Shown here piece by piece: positions 1 to 6,016 of a stretch of DNA of 15,753 bases. The translations under genes and the position numbers were made by a program. The stretch's first letter is position 1, and the number at the start of each line of letters is the position of its first letter. This DNA comes from Candidatus Tagabacteria bacterium CG09_land_8_20_14_0_10_41_14 (GTDB lineage: Bacteria > Patescibacteriota > Minisyncoccia > JAHISW01 > Tagabacteraceae), in NCBI GenBank assembly GCA_002774055.1, contig PEZL01000021.1:1-15753 (forward strand). Reading direction: 5' to 3'. The notes beneath the pieces were generated by a model that saw only the letters and a list, made by a program, of their open reading frames with translations, had not been told where the DNA came from and made no database searches.

Positions 1-149
1 AAAGCCGGCAGGAAGCGATTAATCTAGGGGCCAAAGGAACTCCTTTCATTGTATTGCGCAAGGGAGAAAAAATAATCACAATTATTCCCGGAGCCTTGCC
101 GTATGAAGCTCTAAAAAATCTCGTGGAAGAAAACATCGAGTCCCTCTAA
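1..149 (+). CDS. Thioredoxin-fold (DsbA-like) protein, C-terminal fragment
   Basis: This frame is open from the window edge and stops at TAA 147-149; only the last 48 residues are present. The fragment has a Gly-Thr-Pro motif (about residues 12-14), then a hydrophobic strand, an I-P-G-A-L-P-Y-E segment and a final helix. This matches the end of thioredoxin-fold proteins of the DsbA type, where T-P is the cis-proline loop next to the active site and the 'GA.p.e.l' segment leads into the last helix. The catalytic CxxC would lie upstream, outside the window. Members of this family usually act as thiol-disulfide oxidoreductases outside the cytoplasmic membrane. It is the only plus-strand gene and converges on pgk with a 43-bp spacer in which I see no convincing terminator. 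The family call rests on a short piece, so the exact subfamily is open. Confidence 0.6.
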   Translation, partial: SRQEAINLGAKGTPFIVLRKGEKIITIIPGALPYEALKNLVEENIESL

Positions 150-192
150 CCTAATCAACAACACCCCTCAAATAATTCAGCGCCAATAATAA

Positions 193-1245
193 TTAAATCG
201 TACATGATTGCAATGCTTCTAAGCCCGGCAATGTTCCCTTGATTAAAAAATCAAGCATGGCTCCGCCGCCCGTGGAAACAAAATCAAACTCTTCCATCAA
301 GCCGTACTCTTCCAAAAACTGGACGCTTTCCCCGCCGCCGGCAACTTTATATGCCTCTTTGTTTTTTACAACCTCCGTTATCACGGCTTCCGTGCCCTTT
401 ACAAACCTGCTCTGCTCAAATTTTCCAAGCGGCCCGTTCCACACAATTGTTCGCGCTCTTTTGATATAACCGGCATATCTTTTTATGGTTTCGGGGCCGA
501 TGTCTAAACCGCCTTCCGCGTAATCCCGCGGTAAAACAACATTCAAGGGAAAAGATATAATTTGTTTTCCTGCATCCAAACCTATTTTTCCGCCAACCAA
601 AACGTTGTCATATTTCTCCGCGAAAAAATTTATTACCGGCAATTTCGTTTCAGCCTTTACCCCTCCAATGATAGCCAAAGCGGGTTTTTCAAAAATTTTT
701 CCAACTCTGTCTAACTCCGCGACCTCTTTCTGCAAATTAATACCGGCAAAAGACGGAAGAATGCCGGCAACGCCAACTACTGAAGCATGGTTTCTGTGAC
801 AAGCGCCAAATGCTTCATTTACAAAAACATCAAAATTTGCGGCCAGTTCTTCGGCAAGTTTTCCACCGGAGTTTTCCTCCGGTCCGAAAAAACGAACGTT
901 TTCAAGCATTAAAATCTGCCCTGTTTTTAAAACCCCCATGGCATTCTTAACTTTTTCTCCCAAACAATCATCAACAAAAACCATATCGTGTCCTAAAATC
1001 TGCCCAATTTCTTTATAAAAATTTCTGAAAGAAAATTCTTCCTCTCTGTCTTTCGGCCTCCCCAAATGAGAAAGCAGGGCAACCCCCACATCTTTTTGCG
1101 ACAAAACAAAATCAATTGTTTCTTTTGCCGCTTTTATTCTGTGTCTCTCTCCTATTTTGCCGTCTTTTACGGGCACGTTAAAATCCACACGCATCAAAAC
1201 GCGTTTACCTTCTAATTTGGCATTTCGAATATCAAGCAAATTCAT
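193..1245 (-). CDS. pgk: Phosphoglycerate kinase, compact form
   Basis: Converts 1,3-bisphosphoglycerate and ADP to 3-phosphoglycerate and ATP in lower glycolysis, in the cytoplasm. Family motifs are clear: RVDFNVP (residues 19-25), HLGRP (60-64), ENVRF (115-119), an AFG..HR.HAS segment (145-155), GGVKAETK with both lysines (194-201), WNGPLGKFE (269-277) and the GGG loop (303-305) followed by STGGGAMLDFL near the end. At 350 aa it is shorter than the usual 385-415. Most of the loss is in the C-terminal nucleotide domain, where the GG.M..TFL segment and its following helices are reduced to a short link (about 218-245). The GGGD(S/T) motif reads GGGES, an Asp-to-Glu change at a residue that normally assists Mg-ATP handling. 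The gene is last in the minus-strand series, 170 bp after tpiA, separated by a repeat-rich spacer. It is probably functional because all other motifs are intact. Confidence 0.95.
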   Translation of the reverse strand: MNLLDIRNAKLEGKRVLMRVDFNVPVKDGKIGERHRIKAAKETIDFVLSQKDVGVALLSHLGRPKDREEEFSFRNFYKEIGQILGHDMVFVDDCLGEKVKNAMGVLKTGQILMLENVRFFGPEENSGGKLAEELAANFDVFVNEAFGACHRNHASVVGVAGILPSFAGINLQKEVAELDRVGKIFEKPALAIIGGVKAETKLPVINFFAEKYDNVLVGGKIGLDAGKQIISFPLNVVLPRDYAEGGLDIGPETIKRYAGYIKRARTIVWNGPLGKFEQSRFVKGTEAVITEVVKNKEAYKVAGGGESVQFLEEYGLMEEFDFVSTGGGAMLDFLIKGTLPGLEALQSCTI

Positions 1246-1297
1246 ATCTTAAAATTTTGTGTTAAAAAATTTTCAATTTTTCCCGCCAAATGCGAGA

Positions 1298-1313
1298 TCC
1301 CGCTGTGGCGGGA
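1298..1313. repeat. GC-rich palindrome, REP-like
   Basis: TCCCGC (1298-1303) and GCGGGA (1308-1313) form a perfect 6-bp stem around TGTG, in an otherwise AT-rich spacer between tpiA and pgk. A second TCCCGCC at 1281-1287 can pair with GGCGGGA (1307-1313) instead. There is no adjacent T-run in the direction of transcription, so a simple intrinsic terminator is unlikely. It resembles a short interspersed palindromic repeat. Confidence 0.6.
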
Positions 1314-1350
1314 CAATGAATCAATTTTCAAATCGTCGTCGACGTTTTTA

Positions 1351-1407
1351 ATTGATAATTGGATAATTGATCATTGATTGATAATTGATCATTGATAATT
1401 GATAATT
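1351..1407. repeat. AT-rich tandem repeat, 7-bp period (ATTGATA/ATTGATC)
   Basis: Seven near-exact units of ATTGATA or ATTGATC (one is ATTGGATA and one is preceded by an extra ATTG), ending in a partial unit, lie just downstream of the tpiA stop. The 170-bp tpiA-pgk spacer consists of this array, the GC-rich palindrome and AT-rich filler. I see no clear promoter in it. Confidence 0.75.
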
Positions 1408-1415
1408 AAATCTTG

Positions 1416-2213
1416 TTATTTCAAAGATTTAAGAATATCAACAAAACTCTTTACCTTCAAACCGGCCCTTCCAGCCAATATCCCGTCCGCCCTGCCTTCC
1501 TCCAAAAATCCTCTGGCGTTTTTACCATCCACCGAACCGCCGTACAAAATAGGCACTTTGTGGGCCACTTTTCTTCCAAACCTAAAAAATAAAATCTTTC
1601 TTATATAAATACTGGTCTCCAAAAAATTTCGCGGGGTATCGGCCGCGGCTCCTTTATTGGAACTTATCGCCCAAATCGGCTCATATACGATAAAAAGATT
1701 TTTCAAATTATCTTTGGGGATTTTTTTAAACCCCTCTATGATTTCTTCTTTGAGAAACTTCAGATATTTTCCTTTTTCATCCCTCTCCTCTTCTCCGACA
1801 CAAAAAAACACCTTTAAATTATTCTTTAACGCCGTTTTTATTTTTTTATTAATAATTTCGTTATTGGCCATCAGATATTTTCTGCGCTCAGAATGGCCGA
1901 CAATAACATATTTAACGCCAAAATCTTTCAGCATTAACGGAGAAATTTCTCCGGTATAAGAACCCCTGTTTTCCCAAAAAACATCCTGGCTGCCCAAATT
2001 AATTTGGTTTTTGTATTTTGCCTGCCTGCCAATAGGCATGGCATTATGTATTATGCCCGACAACCGATCCAGATAAACAAAGGGGGGGCAAACAACGACC
2101 TCGGTGTTTTTCATCTTGGGTGCGCTCTTACAAACCCCGATAAAAAGCGCCTCCGCTTCTTTTACAGAATTAGGATTCATCTTCCAGTTGGCTACTATAA
2201 ATTTCTTGGCCAT
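1416..2213 (-). CDS. tpiA: Triose-phosphate isomerase
   Basis: Interconverts dihydroxyacetone phosphate and glyceraldehyde 3-phosphate in the cytoplasm. The sequence opens with ANWKMN holding the catalytic Asn9 and Lys11, then has GHSERR with the electrophilic His107 and the catalytic base Glu178 in YEPIWA. It ends with the phosphate-binding YGGSV (224-228) and GILAGRAGLK. At 265 aa it is a little longer than the usual 245-255. Part of the excess is a seven-residue stretch (59-65, MPIGRQA) encoded by a GC-rich imperfect palindrome at 2019-2039. It sits where homologues run straight from the helix after strand 2 into the I-.-LG-.-QD strand, and should lie on a surface loop. The ATG is 5 nt after the stop of the upstream membrane-protein gene, so the two are co-transcribed. 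Its partner pgk follows after 170 bp. Confidence 0.96.
   Translation of the reverse strand: MAKKFIVANWKMNPNSVKEAEALFIGVCKSAPKMKNTEVVVCPPFVYLDRLSGIIHNAMPIGRQAKYKNQINLGSQDVFWENRGSYTGEISPLMLKDFGVKYVIVGHSERRKYLMANNEIINKKIKTALKNNLKVFFCVGEEERDEKGKYLKFLKEEIIEGFKKIPKDNLKNLFIVYEPIWAISSNKGAAADTPRNFLETSIYIRKILFFRFGRKVAHKVPILYGGSVDGKNARGFLEEGRADGILAGRAGLKVKSFVDILKSLK
2019..2040. repeat. Small palindromic insert inside tpiA
   Basis: TGCCT (2023-2027) and AGGCA (2034-2038) are inverted around six bases, preceded by extra GCCTGCC-type repeats. The stretch encodes tpiA residues 59-65 (MPIGRQA). It uses the same CCTGCC/GGCAGG vocabulary as the larger element in ruvX, including the encoded G-R-Q peptide, which suggests one repeat family. 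Confidence 0.5.
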
Positions 2214-2218
2214 CGTTC

Positions 2219-2692
2219 TTATTTTACACCAATAAGCGCGCCGTTTCCAAATACAGTCAAGCCCGACACAATGATACCGGCAATAACCAGCCCCAAAAAA
2301 ATCACGGCCAACGCGCGCTTCATTGGTATGTCAAACAAAAAAGCGGCCAGGGCGCCGGTCCAGGCGCCGGTAAAAGGCAAGGGAATGGCCACCAAACCCA
2401 AAAGCGCCCAATGCTCCCATTTTTCAAATTTATGCGCGTGGTGATCGCGTGTTTTTAAAAAAATATAATTCAATAATCTGTTAAAAAAATAAAAACGATG
2501 CATAAAAAATTCGGAAAAATGTTTCAAAAAAAGAATCAAAAAAGGGACAATCAAAAAATTAGACAAAACAGCAACGATAAAAACCCAAAAAGGGTTAAGA
2601 TGAAAAACCAAAACCCCCAAAGGAATACCGGCCCTAAGCTCAAAAACAGGGGAAGCGCTTGAAAGTATCACCCAAAAAATTTGCTCCGTCAT
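2219..2692 (-). CDS. Small integral membrane protein, COG2426 / putative small multidrug export family
   Basis: A 157-aa very hydrophobic protein. The N-terminal segment has P-V-F-E-L-R-A-G-I-P-L-G (15-26), the E-x-R-x-x-I-P-x-G signature of the COG2426 / Sm_multidrug_ex family. A hydrophobic segment follows at about 33-56, a basic and His-rich loop at 80-93 (TRDHHAHKFEKWEH), then P-x-P-F-T-G-A-W-T-G-A-L-A-A at 104-117, the second family signature. A final membrane segment spans about 127-148. It should sit in the cytoplasmic membrane. The family name suggests transport, but no substrate is established and none can be read here. The start overlaps the galT-like stop by 4 nt (ATGA), and tpiA begins 5 nt after its own stop, so it is translated in the middle of this operon. 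Confidence 0.82.
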   Translation of the reverse strand: MTEQIFWVILSSASPVFELRAGIPLGVLVFHLNPFWVFIVAVLSNFLIVPFLILFLKHFSEFFMHRFYFFNRLLNYIFLKTRDHHAHKFEKWEHWALLGLVAIPLPFTGAWTGALAAFLFDIPMKRALAVIFLGLVIAGIIVSGLTVFGNGALIGVK

Positions 2693-3711
2693 ACCGCCTT
2701 CCGCAAATTATCGGCGGCTTCCTCCGGGGAAACCGCCACCACCTCTATTCCGCAACCAAGTTCCAGGCCGGCCCAGCTAAAACCGCGCGGCAATATTTCA
2801 ATATGCCAATGGTAATGGCCGGCGCTGCCGCCACCCACAGGAGCGGTATGAATAAAAAAATTATAAGAAGGCGAACCCAGCGCCTTTTTAATTCTTACAA
2901 ACGCGCTTTTCAAAATTGAAGCCAGAGAAGGAAAAAGTTCTTTGTCTAAGTCTTCAAAATGCGAAGCATGCTTCAGGGGATAAATCCTGGTTTCGTAAGA
3001 AACACGAGGAGCAAAAGGAACCAGCATTACGAAATGTTCGTTCCTCTCTATAATACGAGTTTTATCCTTTATCTCCTGTTCCACCATTACGCAATGCACG
3101 CATTTTTTATTTTTAGCATAAAAATCCTCCGAACCTTTTATGCTTTTGGACACATCCGGATCAATTATCGGCAAAGCAGTAATCTGAGAATGAGGATGCG
3201 ACAAGGAAGCGCCTGCTGCCTCGCCGTGATTATGAAAAATCAAAATATATTTTATGCAATCATCTTTTGCCAAAACACGATATCTTTCTTTGTATGCTTT
3301 TAAAACAATCACAACCTCTTCCGGGGTCATTTCGGCAATAGTTTTGTAATGATCTCTGGTAATAATAACTTCGTGATAACCAACAGCGGTCAGTTTTCTT
3401 TCAAAATTTTTTTCTTCGGGTGCGGGACACTGCTCTTTACGCATAAGCAAAGGGTATTTATTGGGAATTACCTGCAGAAACCAAGACTTAAAATTTTCCA
3501 TTTCAAACACCTTGGCGTCCGGAGACGGATACCACAAAAGCGGAAAGGGATTTCCGCTTTTTTGAGGATCTTCAAACGGGCATTTTTTTATATCGTCTTT
3601 CTTCTTTTTTTTCTTAACTTCAAACGTATGCGGCCTTTTTCCACGCAAAGTGCCGGCAATTAAAATCCAGTCGCCGCTTACAAGATCTCTTCTGAACTCA
3701 GGACTACCCAT
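2689..3711 (-). CDS. galT: Galactose-1-phosphate uridylyltransferase-like HIT-superfamily enzyme
   Basis: GalT-type enzymes transfer UMP between hexose 1-phosphates through a uridylylated histidine. The protein opens with FRRDLVSGDWILIA, typical of GalT. The catalytic motif is G-A-S-L-S-H-P-H-S-Q (167-176), with His174 as the expected nucleophile, and the second half ends with H-Y-H-W-H (299-303), the pattern of the structural metal site. A Cys-x2-Cys pair lies at 204-207. At 340 aa the length is normal. One oddity is that the N-terminal zinc pair C-P-F-C reads C-P-F-E (44-47), so one Cys ligand is replaced by Glu. A run of six lysines (33-38) precedes it. The start lies 2 nt after the glycosyltransferase stop. 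The true substrate could be another sugar phosphate; no galK or galE is visible to support the Leloir pathway. Confidence 0.88.
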   Translation of the reverse strand: MGSPEFRRDLVSGDWILIAGTLRGKRPHTFEVKKKKKKDDIKKCPFEDPQKSGNPFPLLWYPSPDAKVFEMENFKSWFLQVIPNKYPLLMRKEQCPAPEEKNFERKLTAVGYHEVIITRDHYKTIAEMTPEEVVIVLKAYKERYRVLAKDDCIKYILIFHNHGEAAGASLSHPHSQITALPIIDPDVSKSIKGSEDFYAKNKKCVHCVMVEQEIKDKTRIIERNEHFVMLVPFAPRVSYETRIYPLKHASHFEDLDKELFPSLASILKSAFVRIKKALGSPSYNFFIHTAPVGGGSAGHYHWHIEILPRGFSWAGLELGCGIEVVAVSPEEAADNLRKAV

Positions 3712-3713
3712 AA

Positions 3714-4460
3714 TTATTTATATTTCCCTCTTAAAGAGTTAAATTTTATCTGCAAAAGCTCCATTAAAGTCCTCAGATAATTGGCAAAGGTAACTTTTCC
3801 CGGAGGATTCTCCCATTGAACAGGCAATTCTTTTATTTTATACCCCAATTTCTTGGCAATAATCAAAACTTCTATGTCAAAACCCCAACGCATAATGGTT
3901 TGTCTAGGAAAAATTTTTTCTGCGGATTCGGCCGTAAACAATTTGAACGCCCTTTGGGTGTCGTGAATCTCCCAAATGGTTAAAACACGCACCAAATATT
4001 TGGAAAGTTTTCCCAAAACATTTCTGTAGATTTTAGAAAAACCCGTGTATTCTTCTTTAGCCCTGCCGCCCTTAATTTCAATGGAACCAATCACAACATC
4101 ATACTTTTGTTCTTTTATGTAAGGCCAGAAGTTTTCAATTTCTGTTATCTTTATGGCATTATCCGCGTCCATAAAAAGGCGATATTCTCCACTTGCCAAA
4201 AGCATACCCTGTTTCACCACGCCGCCCTTCCCTTTGTTTTTTTCGTTATCTATCAATTTAAGACGCGGTATGATTGCCTCCAATTCTCTTATTGCTTCGG
4301 CTGTTTTGTCTTTAGAACCGTCATTAACAACAAATATTTCCGAGGAGTAATTTTGCTTATTTAAATACCTGCTGACGTCAAGGATTGTGTCAGCAATCCT
4401 TTTTTCCTCATTATAAGCCGGTATTATTATGGAAAGATGAAGATGTGTATCGCGCATCAT
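3714..4460 (-). CDS. Family 2 glycosyltransferase, dolichyl-phosphate glucosyltransferase-like
   Basis: A single GT-A domain of 248 aa without membrane segments, so probably cytoplasmic or loosely membrane-bound. It has the GT2 opening S-I-I-I-P-A-Y-N-E-E (10-19), the nucleotide-binding V-V-N-D-G-S-K-D-K-T (44-53), N-K-G-K-G-G (75-80) and the metal-binding D-A-D (98-100). The D-T-Q-R-A-F-K-L-F motif (167-175) and R-W-G-F-D-I-E (191-197) are typical of the DPG-synthase / ALG5-like group, which moves glucose or a related sugar from a nucleotide donor to a polyprenyl phosphate. The C-terminal helix is basic. It probably makes a lipid-linked sugar for envelope glycans. Two ATG codons start the frame (4460 and 4457). 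A perfect TATAAT lies 6 nt upstream of the first, so a leaderless mRNA is possible. galT follows after 2 nt. Confidence 0.9.
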   Translation of the reverse strand: MMRDTHLHLSIIIPAYNEEKRIADTILDVSRYLNKQNYSSEIFVVNDGSKDKTAEAIRELEAIIPRLKLIDNEKNKGKGGVVKQGMLLASGEYRLFMDADNAIKITEIENFWPYIKEQKYDVVIGSIEIKGGRAKEEYTGFSKIYRNVLGKLSKYLVRVLTIWEIHDTQRAFKLFTAESAEKIFPRQTIMRWGFDIEVLIIAKKLGYKIKELPVQWENPPGKVTFANYLRTLMELLQIKFNSLRGKYK

Positions 4461-4465
4461 ACTTA

Positions 4466-4495
4466 AATTATATCTTCGCTTTGCTTGATATAATT
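4466..4495 (-). promoter_or_regulatory. Possible promoter (-10 TATAAT) and inverted repeat before the glycosyltransferase gene
   Basis: On the minus strand TATAAT (4472-4467) stands 6 nt before the ATG at 4460, so the expected start of transcription falls on or next to the start codon. The box lies in a 9-bp inverted repeat, AATTATATC (4466-4474) / GATATAATT (4487-4495). No credible -35 box is visible at 16-18 nt, hence low confidence. Confidence 0.3.
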
Positions 4496-4568
4496 ACGTC
4501 GTTCGGTCGAAATGATAATTTTATTCTCATTTCTCCCTCACTAGTAATTATAACAAAAAAACGCGCTT

Positions 4569-5045
4569 TCAAGAAACAGTACGGTCTAGATAACTCTGCA
4601 AAATGATGGCGGCGGCAGAGGCGTCTTTTCTAACTATCGAGCCCTGCCTGCCCTGCCTACCGGACAGGCAGGCGGCAGGCAGGGTCTCACCTCGATAGTT
4701 GGAGGTTTTGCCGCGAGGTTTAGTCGCGGAAAACGGCCTCTTGGCCTGCTGAGTGGTTAAAACTTCATTTTCATAAATAACGGGCAGCCCTATTGATTTT
4801 TCCATCTCCTTTTTGAATTTTTCTATCTGGCCTAAAATCTTACCGGCATCGCCCTTATACCCCTCCGGTTTACCCAAAACAATTTTTTTAACATTATTTT
4901 CTTCGCAAATTTTCCGTATCTCCAAATTTACGTCTTGCGGTAACGTAAATTTGATAACCGAGTAAGGGAAAGCGAATTTGCCGGTTTTATCGGACAAGGC
5001 CAAGCCGATTCTTTTTGTGCCATAATCTACGCCTAAAATACGCAT
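4569..5045 (-). CDS. ruvX: RuvX/YqgF-type RNase H-like nuclease with in-frame palindromic insert
   Basis: RuvX (Holliday-junction resolvase-like, also linked to 16S rRNA maturation) has an RNase H fold. The opening G-V-D-Y-G-T-K-R-I-G-L-A (5-16) carries catalytic Asp7, I-V-L-G-K-P-E-G (55-62) matches the family's V.G.P, E-V-L-T-T (94-98) carries the second acid, and D-A-S-A-A-A-I-I-L-Q-S-Y-L-D (141-154) carries the third. Normal length is about 130-140 aa; this protein has 158. The excess matches residues 116-138, encoded exactly by the 69-bp palindrome at 4632-4700. A second palindrome at 4711-4729 encodes part of 104-114. Both lie in the variable loop before the last catalytic helix, so activity may be kept. 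The ATG is 6 nt after a TATGAT box. The glycosyltransferase gene follows after 108 bp. Confidence 0.88.
   Translation of the reverse strand: MRILGVDYGTKRIGLALSDKTGKFAFPYSVIKFTLPQDVNLEIRKICEENNVKKIVLGKPEGYKGDAGKILGQIEKFKKEMEKSIGLPVIYENEVLTTQQAKRPFSATKPRGKTSNYRGETLPAACLSGRQGRQGSIVRKDASAAAIILQSYLDRTVS
4632..4700. repeat. 69-bp palindromic element inserted in frame in ruvX
   Basis: The outer arms AACTATCGAG (4632-4641) and CTCGATAGTT (4691-4700) are perfect 10-bp inverses. Inside lie CCCTGCCTGCC (4642-4652) and GGCAGGCAGGG (4674-4684), perfect 11-bp inverses, offset by six unpaired bases (4685-4690). A further CTGCCT (4653-4658) / AGGCAG (4666-4671) pair flanks the loop. Its length is a multiple of three and it reads without stop on the minus strand as 23 codons of ruvX. 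Removing it brings RuvX to 135 aa, the normal family length. Confidence 0.82.
4711..4729. repeat. Second palindrome inside ruvX
   Basis: CCGCGA (4711-4716) and TCGCGG (4724-4729) form a perfect 6-bp stem around GGTTTAG, flanked by T4/A4 tracts on the two sides. It encodes part of the S-A-T-K-P-R-G-K-T segment (106-114), only 10 bp from the 69-bp element. It may be another repeat of a different family. Confidence 0.5.
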
Positions 5046-5051
5046 AAGAGC

Positions 5052-5084
5052 ATCATAACAAAAAAAATGCCCCTCACCAAGGTT
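5052..5084 (-). promoter_or_regulatory. Possible ruvX promoter inside the map terminator
   Basis: On the minus strand TTGGTG is followed after 17 nt by TATGAT (5057-5052), and the ruvX ATG begins 6 nt later at 5045. The -35-like box is the 3' arm of the terminator hairpin. The -10 box matches consensus at 5 of 6 positions and the -35 box at 3 of 6. Transcription would start at or beside the ATG. Confidence 0.4.
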
Positions 5085-5093
5085 GGTGAGGGG
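5061..5093 (-). terminator. Intrinsic terminator after map, end of the ribosomal unit
   Basis: CCCCTCACCAA (5070-5080) and TTGGTGAGGGG (5083-5093) are perfect 11-bp inverses; with a realistic loop the stem has about 10 bp. In the minus-strand transcript the hairpin is followed after two bases by eight T residues (5068-5061). This is a textbook Rho-independent terminator, about 85 nt after the map stop and 16 nt before the ruvX ATG. Confidence 0.88.
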
Positions 5094-5177
5094 GAAAAGA
5101 TTGACGATTTACGAGGGACACACATTGTGATAGTCGCATTAATTTTAATTCATTTATTCTAAAAATAATACACAAAA

Positions 5178-5945
5178 CTATATTTTTGTCAAGACTATGC
5201 AGCCATCTTTTTCCACCACTATTGTATGTTCAAAATGAGCAGAAAGCAAACCGTCTTTTGTTTTCCAAACCCAGCCGTCTTTACCAAGCATCACGTCTTC
5301 GCGCCCCTCGCAAAGCATGGGTTCCAAAGCCAGAACCATTCCTTCTTTTAATTTCAGACCCTCACCTTTTTTTCCATAATTAGGAATGTCCGGGTCTTCA
5401 TGCGGGATATAACCAACGCCGTGTCCCACCAATTCTTTCACAACGGAAAATCCCGCGGATTGGGCAAAATCCTTGACAACAAATCCATAATCACCCAGAC
5501 GGCCGCCGGCTTTCATTTCTCTCATCCCCCTTTCCAACGCCTCCCTTGTGGCATCTATCAGTCTTTTCGCCTCCTCACTTATTTTTCCGACACCAACAGT
5601 AACAGACATATCGGTAAAAAATTTTTTGTATTCCAATCCCAAGTCCAGACTTACAATATCTCCCTCTCTTAAAATTTTATCGGCCGCAGGCAGACCGTGA
5701 ACAATTTCATCATTTATTGAAACGCAAAGCGAAGCGGGATATTTTTTAGTATCTCCGGGCGGTGAATAATTTAAAAAAGAAGGTTCTCCGCCCGATTTTT
5801 TAATTAATTTATAAGCCAAATCATCCAGTTCTTTGGCTGAAACACCCGGCTTAACGCGAAAAACAACCTCATTTAAAACGGAGGCAAGTATCCTACCCCC
5901 CTCTTTCAAAACCTTTATTTCCTCCGGACTTTTTATAGAAATCAT
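5178..5945 (-). CDS. map: Type I methionine aminopeptidase
   Basis: Removes the initiator Met from new proteins at the ribosome, using two metal ions. From the chosen start the protein has 255 aa, normal for type I. It begins M-I-S-I-K-S-P-E-E-I, as the family does. Substrate-binding His83 is in E-I-V-H-G. The five metal ligands are Asp101 (S-L-D-L-G), Asp112 (F-T-D-M), His175 (G-H-G-V-G), Glu208 (L-E-P-M) and Glu239 (F-E-H-T). The frame is open 11 codons further up, to an ATG at 5978. That ATG lies inside a 16-bp inverted repeat and adds non-family residues, so I prefer 5945; neither start has a Shine-Dalgarno. It follows adk, the classic secY-adk-map order, but infA, rpmJ, rpsM and rpoA do not follow. 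A strong terminator does. Confidence 0.95.
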   Translation of the reverse strand: MISIKSPEEIKVLKEGGRILASVLNEVVFRVKPGVSAKELDDLAYKLIKKSGGEPSFLNYSPPGDTKKYPASLCVSINDEIVHGLPAADKILREGDIVSLDLGLEYKKFFTDMSVTVGVGKISEEAKRLIDATREALERGMREMKAGGRLGDYGFVVKDFAQSAGFSVVKELVGHGVGYIPHEDPDIPNYGKKGEGLKLKEGMVLALEPMLCEGREDVMLGKDGWVWKTKDGLLSAHFEHTIVVEKDGCIVLTKI

Positions 5946-5968
5946 AGTTTCAATAAAAAACACATGTA

Positions 5969-6013
5969 AAATTTTCAAAATTGCATTTGAGCGAAAAGCA
6001 ATTTTGAAAATTT
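5969..6013. repeat. Perfect 16-bp AT-rich inverted repeat between adk and map
   Basis: AAATTTTCAAAATTGC (5969-5984) and GCAATTTTGAAAATTT (5998-6013) are exact inverses around a 13-nt loop, beginning 3 bp after the adk stop. In minus-strand RNA this is a long AU-rich hairpin without a U-tract, so it is not a standard terminator. It may protect mRNA ends, mark a processing site or be a repeat. Confidence 0.8.
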
Positions 6014-6016
6014 AAA

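Noticed and set aside
1281..1313. Intrinsic terminator between tpiA and pgk
   Set aside because: The palindrome is not followed by a T-run in the minus-strand direction. It is better described as a repeat, and the two genes may still be co-transcribed.
1351..1407. CRISPR array or replication-origin iterons
   Set aside because: The units are only 7 bp, contiguous and without spacers, there are no cas genes, and no dnaA or DnaA-box-like sequence is nearby.
2351..2370. Repeated GGCGCCGG words inside the COG2426 gene as another palindromic insert
   Set aside because: They encode the conserved family motif P-F-T-G-A-W-T-G-A-L, so they are explained by the protein sequence.
5946..5978. ATG at 5978 as the start of map
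   Set aside because: The extra eleven residues do not fit the family and the codon lies inside the adk-map inverted repeat. M-I-S-I-K-S at 5945 is the usual type I opening.
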